A stretch of 64,000 nucleotides of DNA from Scedosporium boydii (GCA_002221725.1 NJFT01000112.1:59952-123951), one strand, 5' to 3'. Positions 1 through 12,559 are shown, counted from the first letter of the stretch. The notes: generated from the sequence alone by a model not told the origin. Translations and numbers: made by a program.

Positions 1-489
1 TATCGTACCGTCGCCTCCCAGCGTCGTGACGATGTCTACTTTAGACGGCAGAACGGTAGTCGTGCCGTAGGCCGTGTAAATCGGAAAGGGGAGGGATTCG
101 TGGATTTCTTGTGCGATTTGCGGCTCGAATATTAGGTTGAGTCCGGGGTAGCTGTTGTAAAGGTACTTTGCGAAGGCTATGGCTGAGAGTGTGACCTGCG
201 GCGCTCTCTGCTTGGGGATGAGAAGGACGTTTCGGGGAGGCTGTGGCCATTGGAGGGTGAGGAGATGGGTGTTGGGCTTTTCTTCGTACTTGGGGACTAT
301 TCGGTTGGGTAGGGAGGAGAGGTCAAGAATTTCTCGTCGGGATGGTGTTGATGAGAAGTTCTGGCGATTGCTTGGGTGTATCGTTAGAAGGCATGGGAGG
401 CGGGGTGTCCTGCTTTGGACAGGGATAGAGAGCCAGGACGGTGGGACCTGAGGGGGTGGTCGGATAGTACGGAGGGGTATTCGACGCAT
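1..489 (-). CDS. POS5: Mitochondrial NADH/NAD kinase, N-terminal part (runs off window)
   Basis: This reading frame starts at an ATG at 489 and is open, without introns, for 163 codons to the window edge. The first ~60 residues are rich in Arg, Ser and Pro with almost no acidic residues, as in a mitochondrial presequence. Then come the NAD kinase N-terminal strand (PPRNVLLIPK, about residues 84-93) and the ATP-binding GGDGT motif at about residues 158-162 (VTTLGGDGTI), which is diagnostic of the family (ATP-NAD kinase, PF01513). Known Pos5-type enzymes phosphorylate NADH in the mitochondrial matrix to supply NADPH. The catalytic C-terminal half lies outside the window. A cytosolic NAD kinase is the alternative, but the basic leader favours the mitochondrial form. 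Confidence 0.85.
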   Translation of the reverse strand, partial: MRRIPLRTIRPPPQVPPSWLSIPVQSRTPRLPCLLTIHPSNRQNFSSTPSRREILDLSSLPNRIVPKYEEKPNTHLLTLQWPQPPRNVLLIPKQRAPQVTLSAIAFAKYLYNSYPGLNLIFEPQIAQEIHESLPFPIYTAYGTTTVLPSKVDIVTTLGGDGTI

Positions 490-2103
490 AGTTTCTTCTG
501 GAATCTAAAGGGCTTTTCTGATATAAAGGGCTAATAGGATCTCGCTACGGCAGAAAATCGATGGGGGGAACAAAGTAAATGAGTGCTGTCGGGCGAGGTC
601 GATAACGAGTGGATGACGCTTTGCCAAGCATTGGGGACTCGACTCTTAGGAGGGAAACCCGTCGAGATGTTGTAGAATCGGAATCTGGCAGATTAAATAG
701 GTGTCTTCTAGCTAAGCTGCCGTTAAAAGAGGCGGATCTAGCTGCTGAGGCCTTCGTTTGAGGCCGCTTGGAAGCTAGGTGAACGTTGAGCCGTCGTGGA
801 AGAAGAGTTAGAGCGAGTAGAGAGTACTGGCTGAGCTGCTTCGTCTTGGGGAAATTTTTGATAAGCGATAAGGGACAGTGTGGAGGAAGGAGTGCTCGAT
901 GCTCGGGCCAATAAGGCGGAAGGTAATGTCGAGCTTGGTTTCTAAACCCCGCATTCATTGGTCGCTGAACACGGCTCGGTCCACTGTTGGACAATGTTGG
1001 GGAAAGAGTGACAGACAAGTCAGTGGACATGTTGCACTGGACAATTACTTGTTCCTGGTGGAGAAATGTAGAAATCGAAATCACATGCTCACCCATCCAA
1101 CTGGACACAGCTGCAACTCCAGTCGTCGCTGCCGGCATCGGTGCCTCCCGAGTCCCCAGTGATACAAAGGTACATGTATGTGTACCTGTGTACACTGGTA
1201 CGAAGCAAGAAGTACATGAAGTCATAAGTAGCTTCTCGGAATTACGTCACAAGCAGTGCACAAAGTTCTTCCCGGCTTCTCCTTCAAGCCAAGGCCAAAA
1301 TTCAACGGGCTCTGAAAAGGCAACAAAGACCGAATAGAGCAAAAACCATTGAAGTATCCCGTCGGCGACTTTTAACCTTCAAATGGAGGGTAGGATTGGA
1401 TTCATGGCATCACACAATTAGCGTTTAAGCGTTTCTGCCCAGACCCAGACAACCATCTCGCAGGAAAATCAAGCGGTCAGCTGCAGGCATCAATTGATCA
1501 GCCCCGCGCCCAAGCTCAGTTGACGCCAACAACTCCGGCCTTCCGAGTTGGCCTCACCTTTCTCCAGTTTAAGCTGCATTGGCATTCCCTCTTTTAAGCT
1601 CATCCTCTTTAGACCCTAGTCCCCGTGTTCCTGAGGAGGTCCAAAGCCACCCACCTGAGCCCACCCTGAAAAAGTGGTCTTAAGTCCATCCTTCTCACGA
1701 GGCCGAAGCTTCCGCGTCCACGATCCATTTTCCCTCGACCCCGCGGATGCCTGGTGCTATCGTTGCACCACTGGCACGTGTCAATCTGGATCTGGACAAA
1801 CTCACTTCAGTGCACTACACACTAGCACTAGACAGCTAAACGTCACCTACAAGTAGCTCGGGGCCCGACCGGGTGGGGAGCATTGTCAGTACTATCGTTT
1901 TCGCGCACTTCGCATGAGAGACAGTATATGAAGAGGGTATTCTCCCTCCCCCCACTCTCTTCCCATCTCGCGTCACTCTCTGGCCGCGACTTTCCCTTAT
2001 CAAGCTTGACCTGTCTCTCCCGTTCTTCGAACGACTCGCCGAAACTGTGTCGTAGAAAGTTATCACCCTCATCATACGGGACATTGTGATATCGTGAGGC
2101 GCG
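490..2103. other. Intergenic region, divergent promoters
   Basis: This separates the minus-strand kinase from the plus-strand acyltransferase and should carry both promoters. An antisense open frame of 226 codons (545-1225) has no recognisable domain and a composition typical of chance frames. The last ~200 bases before 2104 are rich in CTCTCC and TTCCC pyrimidine blocks, as in many fungal leaders. I see no RNA gene or repeat. Confidence 0.5.
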
Positions 2104-3609
2104 ATGGAGACGGAGCTTAAGCACCGAAACGTCACGAAAACAAACGGCTCAGCCGTTCCCGCCACTCCGGCACCGGCGCCGGAAAAAGAGGCTGTCTCGC
2201 ACCAGCCAAAGCCCGAACCCGAGGCGCATCCCGCCGGCGAGATCAAACATGGCCGCTCCGTGCAAATATTCCGCGGTGTTACGCTGGGAATCTATTTTGG
2301 TCTATCGTGCCTTGCGTAAGGCATTTCCCTCCTGCTCCCGAGCCCTCCCAGTTGGTTACTGACCCTTGTTCCAGCATCGTATTAACCCAGCTCATTGGGG
2401 CACCACTCTACTTTTTTAATCGCAATCTGTTCTATTCATACATGGCTGTCACGAAGCAGTCGTTTGCCCTGCTGTCCATGTCTGTTACTCAATGGTGGGG
2501 ACCTACGGTCATGCGTATCAGCGGAGACGAGTCTGTAGCCGGTCAGATTCATCAGACAGAAGATGGCAGGGTCGAGTTTAGCTTCCCGGAGAGGATAGTT
2601 TTGATCGCCAACCACCAGGTACGGACCTCGCTCTGCTTAAAAACTGCCCACTGGAGCTCGTACTTTCGGCGGTCGGGAACTGACATATCAGATTAGATCT
2701 ACACAGACTGGCTCTACCTCTGGTGGGCCGGATACGCGAATAACCCGCAAATGCATGGCTACATCTACATCATTCTAAAGGAATCCCTCAAGTATATCCC
2801 TGTCCTTGGCCAGGGAATGCTGTTCTACGGATTCATCTTCATGTCGCGCAAGATGGCTGTCGACCAGCATCGTCTCGCCTATCGCCTTCAGAGGCTCAAG
2901 GAGGAACATATTGCGCCTGACGGTAGCAAATACTTGAATCCCATGTGGCTTCTTTTGTTCCCTGAGGGAACTACCGTCACGAAGAATGGACGAGCCAAGT
3001 CGGTCAAGTGGTCCCAGAAGATGGGCTATAGGGATCCCGAGCACGTACTGCTACCCCGTAGCACGGGCGCGTTGTTCTGCTTGAGGGAGTTGAAGGGGAC
3101 GGTTGAATACGTTTACGACTGCACCGTTGCCTACGAGGGCATTCCGTAAGTTCTTCTTCACCCTTCTTTTTTTTTGTTTTCTTTTTTTCCCCTCCTTTTT
3201 CCTGCTCCCTGTTGCGAAGCAGCTTGAGCTAACGACACCTTGGCGTAGGCGAGGACATTACGGCGAGGACTTCTTTGGCCTCTCAAGCACCTACCTCCAA
3301 GGCCGTCCACCCAAATCGGTCAACTTTTACTGGCGCCGATTCCGCGTCGACGACATCCCCCTCGAAGACGACTCCGAGTTCGACGCCTGGCTCCGTGAAC
3401 GGTGGTACGAGAAGGACGCCCTCCTAGAGGATTACCTCAACACCGGACGCTTTCCGCGCGCTACCGACGACATCGGCACCGACGGATACGTCGAGACCGA
3501 GGTTAGGACCAAGTATGCTGGCGAATTTACGAGGATCTACGTCGTTTTGGGCGCTGTCTATTTGATTTGGAGGATTTTGATGAGGATCTGGGCGAGATTT
3601 GTGGGCTGA
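2104..3609 (+). CDS. Lysophospholipid acyltransferase (LPLAT/PlsC family, CST26/LCLAT-like)
   Basis: Four exons, 2104-2315, 2375-2618, 2697-3145 and 3249-3609, join in frame to 421 residues. The protein has a disordered Pro/Ala/Glu-rich N-terminus, a membrane segment near residues 60-85, the acyltransferase block I motif NHxxxxD at residues 150-156 (NHQIYTDW), the FPEGT block at 240-244, and a C-terminal hydrophobic segment near residues 400-415. These are the hallmark motifs of PlsC-type acyl-CoA:lysophospholipid acyltransferases. The run YEGIPRGHYGEDFF after the second motif resembles the lysocardiolipin/CST26 branch. It probably remodels acyl chains of phospholipids at the ER or mitochondria-associated membrane. 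Exact substrate is inference. It converges on the lactonase-like gene 400 bp downstream. Confidence 0.88.
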
Positions 3610-4008
3610 TGAAATATGGTTGAGGCGTCTTGGATGAAGCATTCATGAATGACGGATGGATTTCTTGGGCTGAGAGGTTAACGATTTGGGAGAGTTATGC
3701 GGTTGGTACTGGCGTTTTTTTGTTTATTTTTACTCATCTCTGATTTTGGGCATCTTGCAAATTGGCTTGAGTGTTTGAGCATCTAGCACTTCTTTTCCCT
3801 GGTTTTCTGGTTTTCTGGTTACTAGACTTTGAATACCCTTTTCATTTGCTTTTCGTTTCCTTTTCCCCCAAGAGGCTCTCATGGCTCAGATAATATGAAA
3901 CTCGAATGAACGGAACAGAATATGTACTTACCATCATGTCTATCCTCCTATCTACAAAACCGTGAACTCTTCTCCATATACAGAAAACATTTGACTCGGC
4001 ATTCATAT
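3610..4008. other. Convergent 3' intergenic region
   Basis: AT-rich spacer of about 400 bases between two convergent genes (acyltransferase and lactonase-like). It holds T-rich runs and presumably both 3' UTRs. No ORF or structured element is convincing. Confidence 0.5.
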
Positions 4009-5236
4009 TCACTCATTCCAAATCACAGCACTCAACCCATCCTCATTCATCTCGACCCCCGGCCGTCCAACAGCCACATTCGCCAACCTCCCGCCCAACC
4101 TCCCCGTCGTGACATTCCTCTCAATAATAGCCACATTAGACGACGTCTGCCCTCCCACGGCAACCAGCGTCCCATCGCCATTAATCTCAAACGTCCTGGG
4201 AAACGACGCAAAGGCGCTCGTAATCTCGACAAATTCGAAATCGCCCGTGGCGGGGTCAATCTCGTACAAGGCGATGGAGTCCTCATTCTGCCCAAATGAC
4301 TTGTCGAAGCGATTCGTCGCGTAGACAAAGTTGTCCCTTACCCTCACCTCGGCGGCCTTGGATCCAGCGGGGGGCGCCTTGCCCTGCGGCAACGTGCCGA
4401 TTGATTTCTTCTTGGCGAGTGTGAGACATCCTCCGTCCGCGGGATACTTCACATCCCACGCCGTAACCGAGTTCCCCAGCTCATTAACGGTAAACAAAAC
4501 CGTAATATTCGAATCCGCGCTGTCCGCGGGGCTCCAGAACGCTCCGTGGCGCGGCCCATCCCCGCGCGCCGTAGCCGCCGCGGGACATTCGGTGAGTTTG
4601 CCCGAGGCGGAGTCAATGGCGAAGATGCGAACGACGTCGGCGCCGAGGTCGCCGCTTAGCAGGAAGCGGGAGGTCGGGTCCGTGAATGTTGAGTGGATGT
4701 GCGGGGCGTCCTGGCGGTCGGGGCGGGGGCCTGGGGAGGACATTGTGAATTTGAGGTGTTGGATCGGCGTAGAGGCTGCCGGGGAGAGGGGGAGTTTGTA
4801 GTTTATGACGGCGCCTCCGTTGCTTTGTTTGTTAGTTGTTTACGTGCTTTCGGTGGGACAAACGCAGGAAAACTAAAGCGTACTATTGTGCGGCGGCAAT
4901 GAAGCCCTTCCCATCATCCCCGCCATACAAACAGCTATGCAGCTCGCCACCAGGCGTCGACGTCTCAGCCTCCTTGGTCAACGACCCGTCGGCGGCGACG
5001 GCGTAGGTCGAGAGCTTGGTGGTGCCGAACCACGCCTCGTCGGTGACGTAGAGCTTTTTGGCTTCGGAGTCGAGGGTGAGCCACGAGGGCATGCCGCCGC
5101 CCGTGGAAACCTGGCCGGTGACGGAGAGGGAGGCATCGGTGAGGGTGAGGGTGTAGAGGGTTCCTTCGAAGTGGGAGACGAGGAGGGTGGAGGCTAGGGC
5201 GGAGGCGGGGAGGAGGAGGGAGAGGAGGGAGGGCAT
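4009..5236 (-). CDS. Secreted lactonase-type seven-bladed beta-propeller protein
   Basis: Two exons, 4884-5236 and 4009-4822, join to 388 residues. The 61-nt intron has a GTACGC donor, a clear CTAAC branch site and an AAG rather than CAG/TAG acceptor; this choice restores the frame (AAQYNGGAVINYKL). The N-terminus is a signal peptide (Leu-rich, cleavage near residue 16). Repeated blade-like segments follow, such as LLVSHFEGTLYTL, PHIHSTFTDP, LFTVNELGNSVTAW and NFVYATNRFDKSFG, ending with AVIWNE. This is the pattern of the 6-phosphogluconolactonase-like/carboxy-cis,cis-muconate cyclase family (PF10282). A secreted lactone or sugar-acid hydrolase role is inferred; the substrate cannot be read from sequence. 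Confidence 0.85.
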
Positions 5237-8200
5237 TGTGGCGTGGGGGTTTGGCTATTGCCTGTGGTGATTTGGGCGTTAAGAGGCACCGAAGAGAAGA
5301 AGAGATCGTCAGATGGGAAATGGAGAGGAATGATGGGAATGTCGACGATTCGTTGATGCTGGATTCAATTGATTCTTACTCTATTGGGTTCTCATTCACA
5401 CGCATCCAAGAATCTCCACCTCGTCCAACATCCTCCCTCCCTCTCTCTCTCTTTCTTCCCTGTTATTTGAGTACCGGTTTGCCAGCCCTATACCTCATAC
5501 AAACAGCTATACATTGAGGGCAATTAGATCAATGGTCGGGGGGAGGGCCAACCACGACCGTTCATTCTATGTGAGTTCCTCAAGCATATATGGCTCCCTC
5601 TCATATAAAACAACTATGACAATCCAAGCAGGGATATGGATGGTAGCTCCATGATCAACCCCAGTGGAAGGCTTAATCCAAGTGGCGGGCGTCTTCTTCT
5701 TTTTTCCTTCCATACAGGACGAAATGACCATTCGCCCGTGTTCGGTTTTGCTTCCCCACGTATGGTCCACAAGCTTCCACACAGTAATTTCAAAAAAGGA
5801 AAAAGAAACCCGCCAGTTCGAGTAGCAGTTCGAGTACAGGCTAAATGCGTTGGGCTGGGGTTGAAGATTAAAAGCCCATTATTCCGAAAATTAACGGCAT
5901 CTGGCTCCCGTGGCGCGCAAAGACCAATGTGTCGCCTGCCACACTTATCATTGACATGGAACATGCAGGGCTTGCTCTCTTTATCTCCTTCTCCTGAAAG
6001 TTTCCTCTTTACATTATTTTCTGCAAACCCTGCGGAGGGTAGGGGTGATTTGTTGAAGTTGGTCTTGATCGATGGAAAAGAAATCGGATGGCCATGACAG
6101 CGCTTATTTGGCGCCGAGACTCACGCAGTCCTTTCGCTCTTCGCTTCTGCTAGAGATTCAATTTGGAATTGTTTTATCTTTGAGAGAGTATAACGGTTGC
6201 ATTGACTAACAAAGAAACGTACTGTTGGAAGAGATAGATAGATTCTACTCTATGGGCTTACACGCGAGGGTCGCTCGCATCGTGGCCTTGGGGTCATATA
6301 ATGAGAGAAGGTTGGCCTCGGTCACGCTTTACACTTGAAGGAACCAAAGAAGAAAAAATCCATTGTGACCCTCTAACTTGAGATCAGGATAAAGTGTCAA
6401 AGATGCTCGTAACAATCCACAAGAATATCAAGGGCATGTTTTCTATTCTCCAGTCCAGCAATGTCGTCAACCAGGCAAAGTAATCAAGTCAACCGCTATG
6501 CCATCGATGTATCTGTTTTCAAGAAAAACTGGATAGAACCCTCTCTTCTGTTATCCTTATAAGTGGAAAGTAATACCTCGGTTTTCTTGCTGTAGCAGGT
6601 TGCCTTGGAGTTTAAAGCCGCGCTTGACTGAAGCTCGCATTCTCGAAACGCCAGCGCGAGAGAGCCTTGAGTCCCTCTTTTGAGTGTCTATTCGTCGGTG
6701 TTTCCTGGGCTTGCTACTGGAGCTAGGAAAGACAAACCGCCAACCTTCTCGCCTTGCCACATGGTTTCCTCAACGAGGAAACCGGCCAGCTTGTCGAAGA
6801 CAGTTATAACTAGCCGACGCCGGCGCCGATCTAGCTATTATTGTGAAGCCAAGCCAAGCCAAACTTGCCTACGAATGCCATATCTTGTAGACAGCAACTT
6901 TGGCAGGCACGGACCTCGGAGGTCTTTCGGAGACGGAAGTCCCATTCTTTCGCTGCTCGCTGGCGACCTAAGATAGCTCTCTGTTCAGTGCGCCTGCGAG
7001 TTCACACTTTCCCGATCGAGTCAGCTAAGCTTGCCAGGTCGCTGGATATAGATGATTCTTAACTCTTTGCCTACGGTTGGCGGTTGTGGGACAGACCCAA
7101 GGGAAAGCAAAGTGAATCTCGAGAACTCGAATGAAATGACGTTCATGGTCGGATCTTTGAACACCAAGCTCACATCAAGACAAATTACGAAGAAACCTTC
7201 TAAAGCTCTTGCTTTACGCTCTAGATGCCCCCTTCACCCCGCCCCAATCTCAGAAAAGTCGAAGCACCCAACCTCATTCCTCTCCGGGCTGTTGCTACGA
7301 CTGCCGCCGTCCGCAGAATCTAGATCCGGTTCGCCATCTTCCGTGCCACCACCACGAGACCCAAGAATCAGCCCACTCCATCTCCGCACCACAGATTTTC
7401 CCCCCGACCTCCGCGGGCCTCCGTACGACAGATCCCCCATGGGGAAGTGAATAAACTGAAACAAAATCGTGTTACCCATTCCATTACCGGTGGGGAAAAT
7501 CCCATGTGAGGCGGGGAAATCAAGGAAACGAAACTAGAGGTGGCGTTACGGGGATGAAGTTTAAATGAACATCTCGCGATGGAGAAGGGGGGAATCTAAG
7601 ACTTTCCAGCTCCTATGCTCGGCTGTATTATGACGTAAAACAAGGAGATACACATTTAAAACATGAAAGTCCAAGAGCGAGGAGTGAAGGGAGAAGACTG
7701 GACTCGCTCAGAGATATTAAGAGCGAAACATGGACAATCGCCCTGCTCTTCCATTGCGTCTCCGAGATATGGCGGAAGACTTCGCTATTCGGGGCGACTT
7801 CGCGAAAAGAGAAAAAAATATGGGCAGACTGGACCGGGAAAGAGTGGAGGACGGAAGTGAGAATAGAATAGGCGAAAGAGATGCTTTAATTGGGGGTAAA
7901 CTCACTTTATTTTATCCACGACATACTCTATTTCTGCTTTATTCGAATCTTTCCATACGAAACGAGGCTCTTTCTTCTTCTGGCATCGGATCGGCAGGGT
8001 TCCCGAACTAGAGCTCTAACACTCGCTCCTCCGTTAATCTCTACGTCAATCTCCCGCTCTCACAACCATTTGTCCACCTCGAATGTAGTATGAAGGCGTA
8101 ATGTATATCCGACCATACTTGGAAAGCCAAAGATAGACATTTCCCATTCGATATTGTCCCATGTGCCATCATCGTTGATCCTCGAACCACAAACCTGGAT

Positions 8201-9843
8201 GTGACCTCATCGTCCATCTCGCCTACTTTCCTCTTGCTTCCTTTCCTCTACTGGGCCCATCGCCAAGACCGCCGAAGGGGTCCGATGCGAGGCGGGACGA
8301 GATTTACTCTCTCCGGCCGAGCCTTACATCTCGCTCCTACCAAGCCCCAGTAAAGTATCTCAAGGTAACTCAGCAAACAAGCATGTCTTAGGAATTCCGG
8401 AGTCTCCCTTATCTCCAATTCTGTTTAGCTCGCCCGCGGTGCCGTATTCGATATTATGCAGATTGCATACTCTCTGTCGTTTTCCACGGGTTCGCGGCCA
8501 TCCGGACTTACATGCTGACTTACGTGACGGGATAGAAATAGCCTATAGGCCTATGCCTATACGACAAGCTGTAGAAAATGTCTCATCTCGTGGCTTATAC
8601 CGAGGAGAAGCAGTAGTTTCTGAAAGAAAAAGGCCGTTCCGCGTCTCCGTACTTAGTCTACTGCCAGTAGCCAGCGGTAACTCCGTTGCCCTCGATAGGG
8701 AGGGGGATAGGGAGGGGGGAGAGTGCAAGCTAGCAACTGATGGAGAGCCAGAGACAAAGGAAAACTGGAGAGGCCCCAAATTTCCCCCTTCCAGAACAAA
8801 CAAAATAACTTAAATATAACTGGAGTCCCTCAATCTCTAATCAAGCCATCTTTCATCATTGCGGCGACCTCCGCCGTCTCCGTGGTCCAAAAGCTCCAAG
8901 AGAAGAAAACACGGGTTATAAAACACCCTTGATAATCCCCATAGTCGCGCCAGGCGGAATCCGGCTGAAAGTTCATCCAAATAGGGTCCAATATGCATCG
9001 AACGTCAGCACAGGGGATCGACATCGTATAGCTTTTCCACTTGTTAACCAGTTCGGTTCCCGTGCCTGACATATTCTTCAAACCAGGACACGGGAAGGAG
9101 AAGCGACAAAACGAAAAAGGAGGGAAACGAGGAGGGAAACAAATTGAGCCTCAGTTGATCGGCACCATCCTGCCGCTACTTTTATATTTCATGTGGCTCG
9201 ATGGAAAAGAAGAGAGGTCTGTTATTGACCTTGGTCCATCTCTTCCTTTTCGTCATCGGCCGAGCAGACTTCTTCGTTTCCCTTTCTCTCCAAATTTCCG
9301 AAGCAACCCCGCACCCAGAGTGTCAGCCCGTTCATGGGAGAGCTGCGAGAGCGGGAAAGGGAAAATGGGGGCAAAGAGGAGAAGGAGCTTCTTGTGTGAT
9401 GAAGAGACGCGGGTTGGAGAACTCACAAAAGGGTACAGGGAGAATCGGGCAATTCGGACCCGTGGAGAGGGAGAGGGAGGGGGGAAATAAACTGCTATAT
9501 AGCCACGGCAATAAGTATCGCCAGACTTTCCGTACGATGGTTTTAACATCGTGGAACGATATTGATCACGCTGAAGGCTTTTCCTTTCTATTTTCTCCTT
9601 CTCCTGCCAAGTCTCAAGTCCCCGCGGCTGAGTTCCTAACCACCCGGTAACCTGGTAAGAAAAGATACGAGACTCATGAGGCCGCGGATATAAACGTTCT
9701 TTCTTCCCCTTCGCTTCCTTGCTGAGTGTTTTCATCTCACCCACAGCTAGCTTAGCCTCTCTGAAGACCACAGTGGGCTAGGCCAACTTACACGAGAGAC
9801 ACCAAGTCCCAATTACCGTCGCCCTTTTCTCCCTTTCCCTAAA
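5237..9843. other. Long gene-free region between divergent genes
   Basis: A 4.6 kb stretch between the minus-strand lactonase gene and the plus-strand FAD oxidase gene. All open frames here are short, overlap one another on both strands, and lack recognisable motifs, signal peptides or splice-connected partners. It contains scattered purine- or pyrimidine-rich blocks (for example GAGGGGGATAGGGAGGGG near 8700). The last 150 bases before 9844 are pyrimidine-rich and probably the promoter/leader of the oxidase. I see no transposase remnant or RNA gene. Confidence 0.45.
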
Positions 9844-11582
9844 ATGTTCCGGCTCGCAACAGCAAGCCTCGCCATCAGCGCAACGGCGGCCCTAGCCCTC
9901 GACAAGCGCGCCGCCGTCTCAGACTGCCTTGCCGAAAAGGAAGTCCCCGTAAGCGAAGTCGGCACCGAGGACTGGGACTGGGACACAGCGCCCTTCAACG
10001 TCCGCACCCCTTTTACCCCCGTGGCCATTGCTGTCCCTAAGACGGAGAAACATATCCAGGATGCCATTCAGTGCGGTGTTGAGAACGGAGTCAAGGTGAC
10101 GCCCAAGTGTGGCGGCCACAGCTACGCGAATTATGGGTTTGGCGGTGAAGATGGCCATTTGATGCTTGAATTGGATAGGATGAATAAGGTTGAGTTGGAT
10201 GAGGAGACTGGGATTGCTACTGTCCAGGGCGGTAGTAGACTTGGACATGTTGCGGCCGTCTTGTACGAGCTTGGGAAGAGAGATTTTAGCCACGGTACCT
10301 GCCCGGGGTAAGTGTCTACTCTACGAGCTTTCATCCCCACCCCTCTTCTCATGGAAGGCCACAGCTAACTCCGCCATTCTCACCTAGTGTCGGCTCCGGT
10401 GGCCACGTCCTCCACGGCGGCTACGGCATAAGCTCCCACACCAAAGGCCTCGCCCTCGACTGGCTCCTCTCCGCCCGCGTCGTCCTCGCCAACTCCACCG
10501 TCGTAACGACCTCCGTCGACGAAAACCCCGATCTCTTCTGGGCCATCCGCGGCGCGGGATCCTCCTTCGGTGTCGTCTCGCAGTTCAAGTTCAAGACCTT
10601 CGAGGTCCCAGAGACCGTGACGCGCTTCAACTCCATCCTGCGCTGGAACGCGAATAACTCGGTGGCCGGGCTCAAGGCCCTGCAGGAGTGGGCCGCCGAG
10701 GACATGCCGGCTGAGATGAATGCCAGAGTGTTTTTGACGCCCCAGCTTCCGAATTTGGAGGGCCTGTTTTATGGGACGAAGGAGGAGTTGACGGAGGTTT
10801 TGAGTCCGGTGTTAGAGAAGGTGAATGGGATGTTGCAGGATGCTACGGAGACGGATTGGCCGGGGCAGCTGAGCCATTTTGGAGGTGGTCTTGATCTCGA
10901 CCAGACACATCCCTACAACAAGGTAAGGGGCCCGCCCCTCTTGGCTTTTCTTTTGTTTCTTGAACACCTTCAATGTTAACGAAACCTTCCCTCTACGCAG
11001 CAAGACAACATTTACTCCACAAGCATCTACACCGACGCCCTCACCGACGAACAACTCGAATCCCTCGTTGACTATTGGTACACGAAAGCCAAGAAAGTCC
11101 GCCGCGGCTGGTACCACCACATCGACTTCCACGGCGGCAAGACCTCCGCGATCTCTGCCATCTCCAACAAAGCCACGTCCTACGTCCACCGCAACAAGTT
11201 GCTCATGCACAACTTCTACGACCACGTCGACATCAAGGACACGTACCCCGAGGATGGCTTCGATCTCTTCAACGGCTTCATCGACGCCATTGTTGGAGAC
11301 GGCGATAAGTTGGATTACGGCGCGTATTTCAACTATCCCGATCCGAACTTGGATCAGGACACGGCGCAGAAGAGGTATTGGGGCGAGGCGCTGCCGAAGT
11401 TGCAGGAGATTAAGGCTGCTGTTGATCCGGATGAGGTGTTTTATTTGCCCCAGTCAGTGAGGCCGGCGAAGAAGGCGGGTTCTGGGGAGGAGGAGGTTCC
11501 CAAGGAGGAGGCTCCAGAGGAAGAAGCTCCTGAGGAACTACCAGTGGAGGAAGAGCCGGAAAAGAAGAAGAAGAAGTGCTAG
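9844..11582 (+). CDS. Secreted FAD-linked oxidase (BBE-like, glucooligosaccharide oxidase type)
   Basis: Three exons, 9844-10307, 10388-10922 and 11001-11582, give 526 residues. There is a signal peptide (residues 1-19) and a KR dibasic site at 21-22 suitable for Kex2 processing. The FAD-binding domain (PF01565) carries CGGHSYANYG with His92 and GTCPGVGSGGH with Cys153, the two residues that attach FAD covalently in bicovalent BBE-like oxidases. The C-terminus has the BBE segment with KRYWGEALPKLQEIKAAVDP. Known relatives oxidise oligosaccharides or small alcohols extracellularly with release of H2O2. The protein does not stop at the usual BBE end but continues for ~40 residues of Glu/Pro/Lys-rich tail ending in a Lys run and Cys. 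The substrate is unknown. Confidence 0.9.
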
Positions 11583-12289
11583 ATCAGGCTGAAGCACAGA
11601 GTGGCTCGAATCTATCCCACCCGCAACCCCATTTCTAGGAGGTTTTCCTTTTGTTTTTGAATCATTCATAGAGGTCACGGCCGTGTACATCACTCCGAGA
11701 ATTTTTGCATTTTACACTTATCTGTTGTCGATTAAACTTTAATACGTTCGATTTGGAAGAAATGGAACTCGGGCAATTATTCCGAGAGTGGAGGCACTCG
11801 AGTCAGGAGAAAGTGTACATAGGAGCACATACGCACCACGATATATTGAACTTGTCCCCCTTGCTCCTCGATCCAGGTATACGTGGTGACCAACTCGCAG
11901 CAAGGCACGGTTTTGGTCCGGACCCAGCTTTCAGGGAGCCCAGACCGTGGTCTCGCCTTGTCAGTGGGCGACAGAGGCTAGATCCTTGCGCTCGGATCCA
12001 GTTACTCTCATTCTAAGTCTGACATGTCGGAGGCATTTCGCTCGGAGATCGCGCCGAGAGTAGGGCCAACCGACCTAGACTTCCGATTCCGAGATCATGG
12101 GTCCTACCGCGCACGAAAGATCTCTGGCTAACGTGATGAGCATTACTCTTTCCTCGAGACTTCCTATACGATCCAGCCCTCCCCTCGCCCCTTCCTCAAC
12201 CCAGTGCATCCTCACCAAGCCAGCAACTCGCTCCTTCCTCACCCAAATCCCCAAAAGTTCCCCAGGATAGTAATATAATAAAGAATATG
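11583..12289. other. Intergenic region upstream of SINE-like element
   Basis: About 700 bases after the FAD oxidase, holding its 3' UTR and several stop-rich frames. No gene, RNA or repeat is recognisable before the tRNA-like element that starts near 12300. Confidence 0.4.
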
Positions 12290-12525
12290 AGACCGGTATA
12301 TCACCGAAGCAAGTTGACGTAGTCAGCGAGCTATAGCATTCCGTTGCCTCCTCCGGGAGGGCTTGGGTTCGATTCCTACCGCGCTCAAGTTTCCCCGACA
12401 ACGGGGTGCTCGGTTCCAGGGGTCGACTGAAGAAATGTCCCGAGGAATGGAGACCCCCATCTGGCTGGCCAGCAGTGGTCCTGGGAGGCGCAACCCCCAA
12501 GGTAGGTGAGGGTAGGGCCCTGAGG

Positions 12526-12558
<33 letters not shown>
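12290..12558 (+). mobile_element. Candidate tRNA-derived SINE with 30-T tail
   Basis: A tRNA-like head carries a Pol III A-box-like TAGTCAGCGAG (12320-12330) and a perfect B box GGTTCGATTCC (12366-12376), spaced about 36 nt apart as in tRNA genes. The D-arm-like run GTAGTCAGCGAGCTATAGC supports a tRNA origin. No acceptor stem pairs, so this is not an intact tRNA. About 150 bases of body follow and end in a run of 30 T (12529-12558). Internal Pol III promoter plus unrelated body plus homopolymer tail is the architecture of SINEs. The 5' boundary is approximate and I could not find a convincing target-site duplication. A tRNA pseudogene beside an unrelated T tract is the alternative. Confidence 0.45.

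Positions 12559-12559
<1 letters not shown>

Noticed and set aside
545..1225. 226-codon minus-strand ORF
   Set aside because: No domain, no signal peptide, chance-like composition rich in Ser/Arg/Pro, located in the promoter of two divergent genes.
12300..12390. Functional tRNA gene
   Set aside because: The T-arm and D-arm-like parts are present but no 7-bp acceptor stem or proper anticodon arm can be paired.
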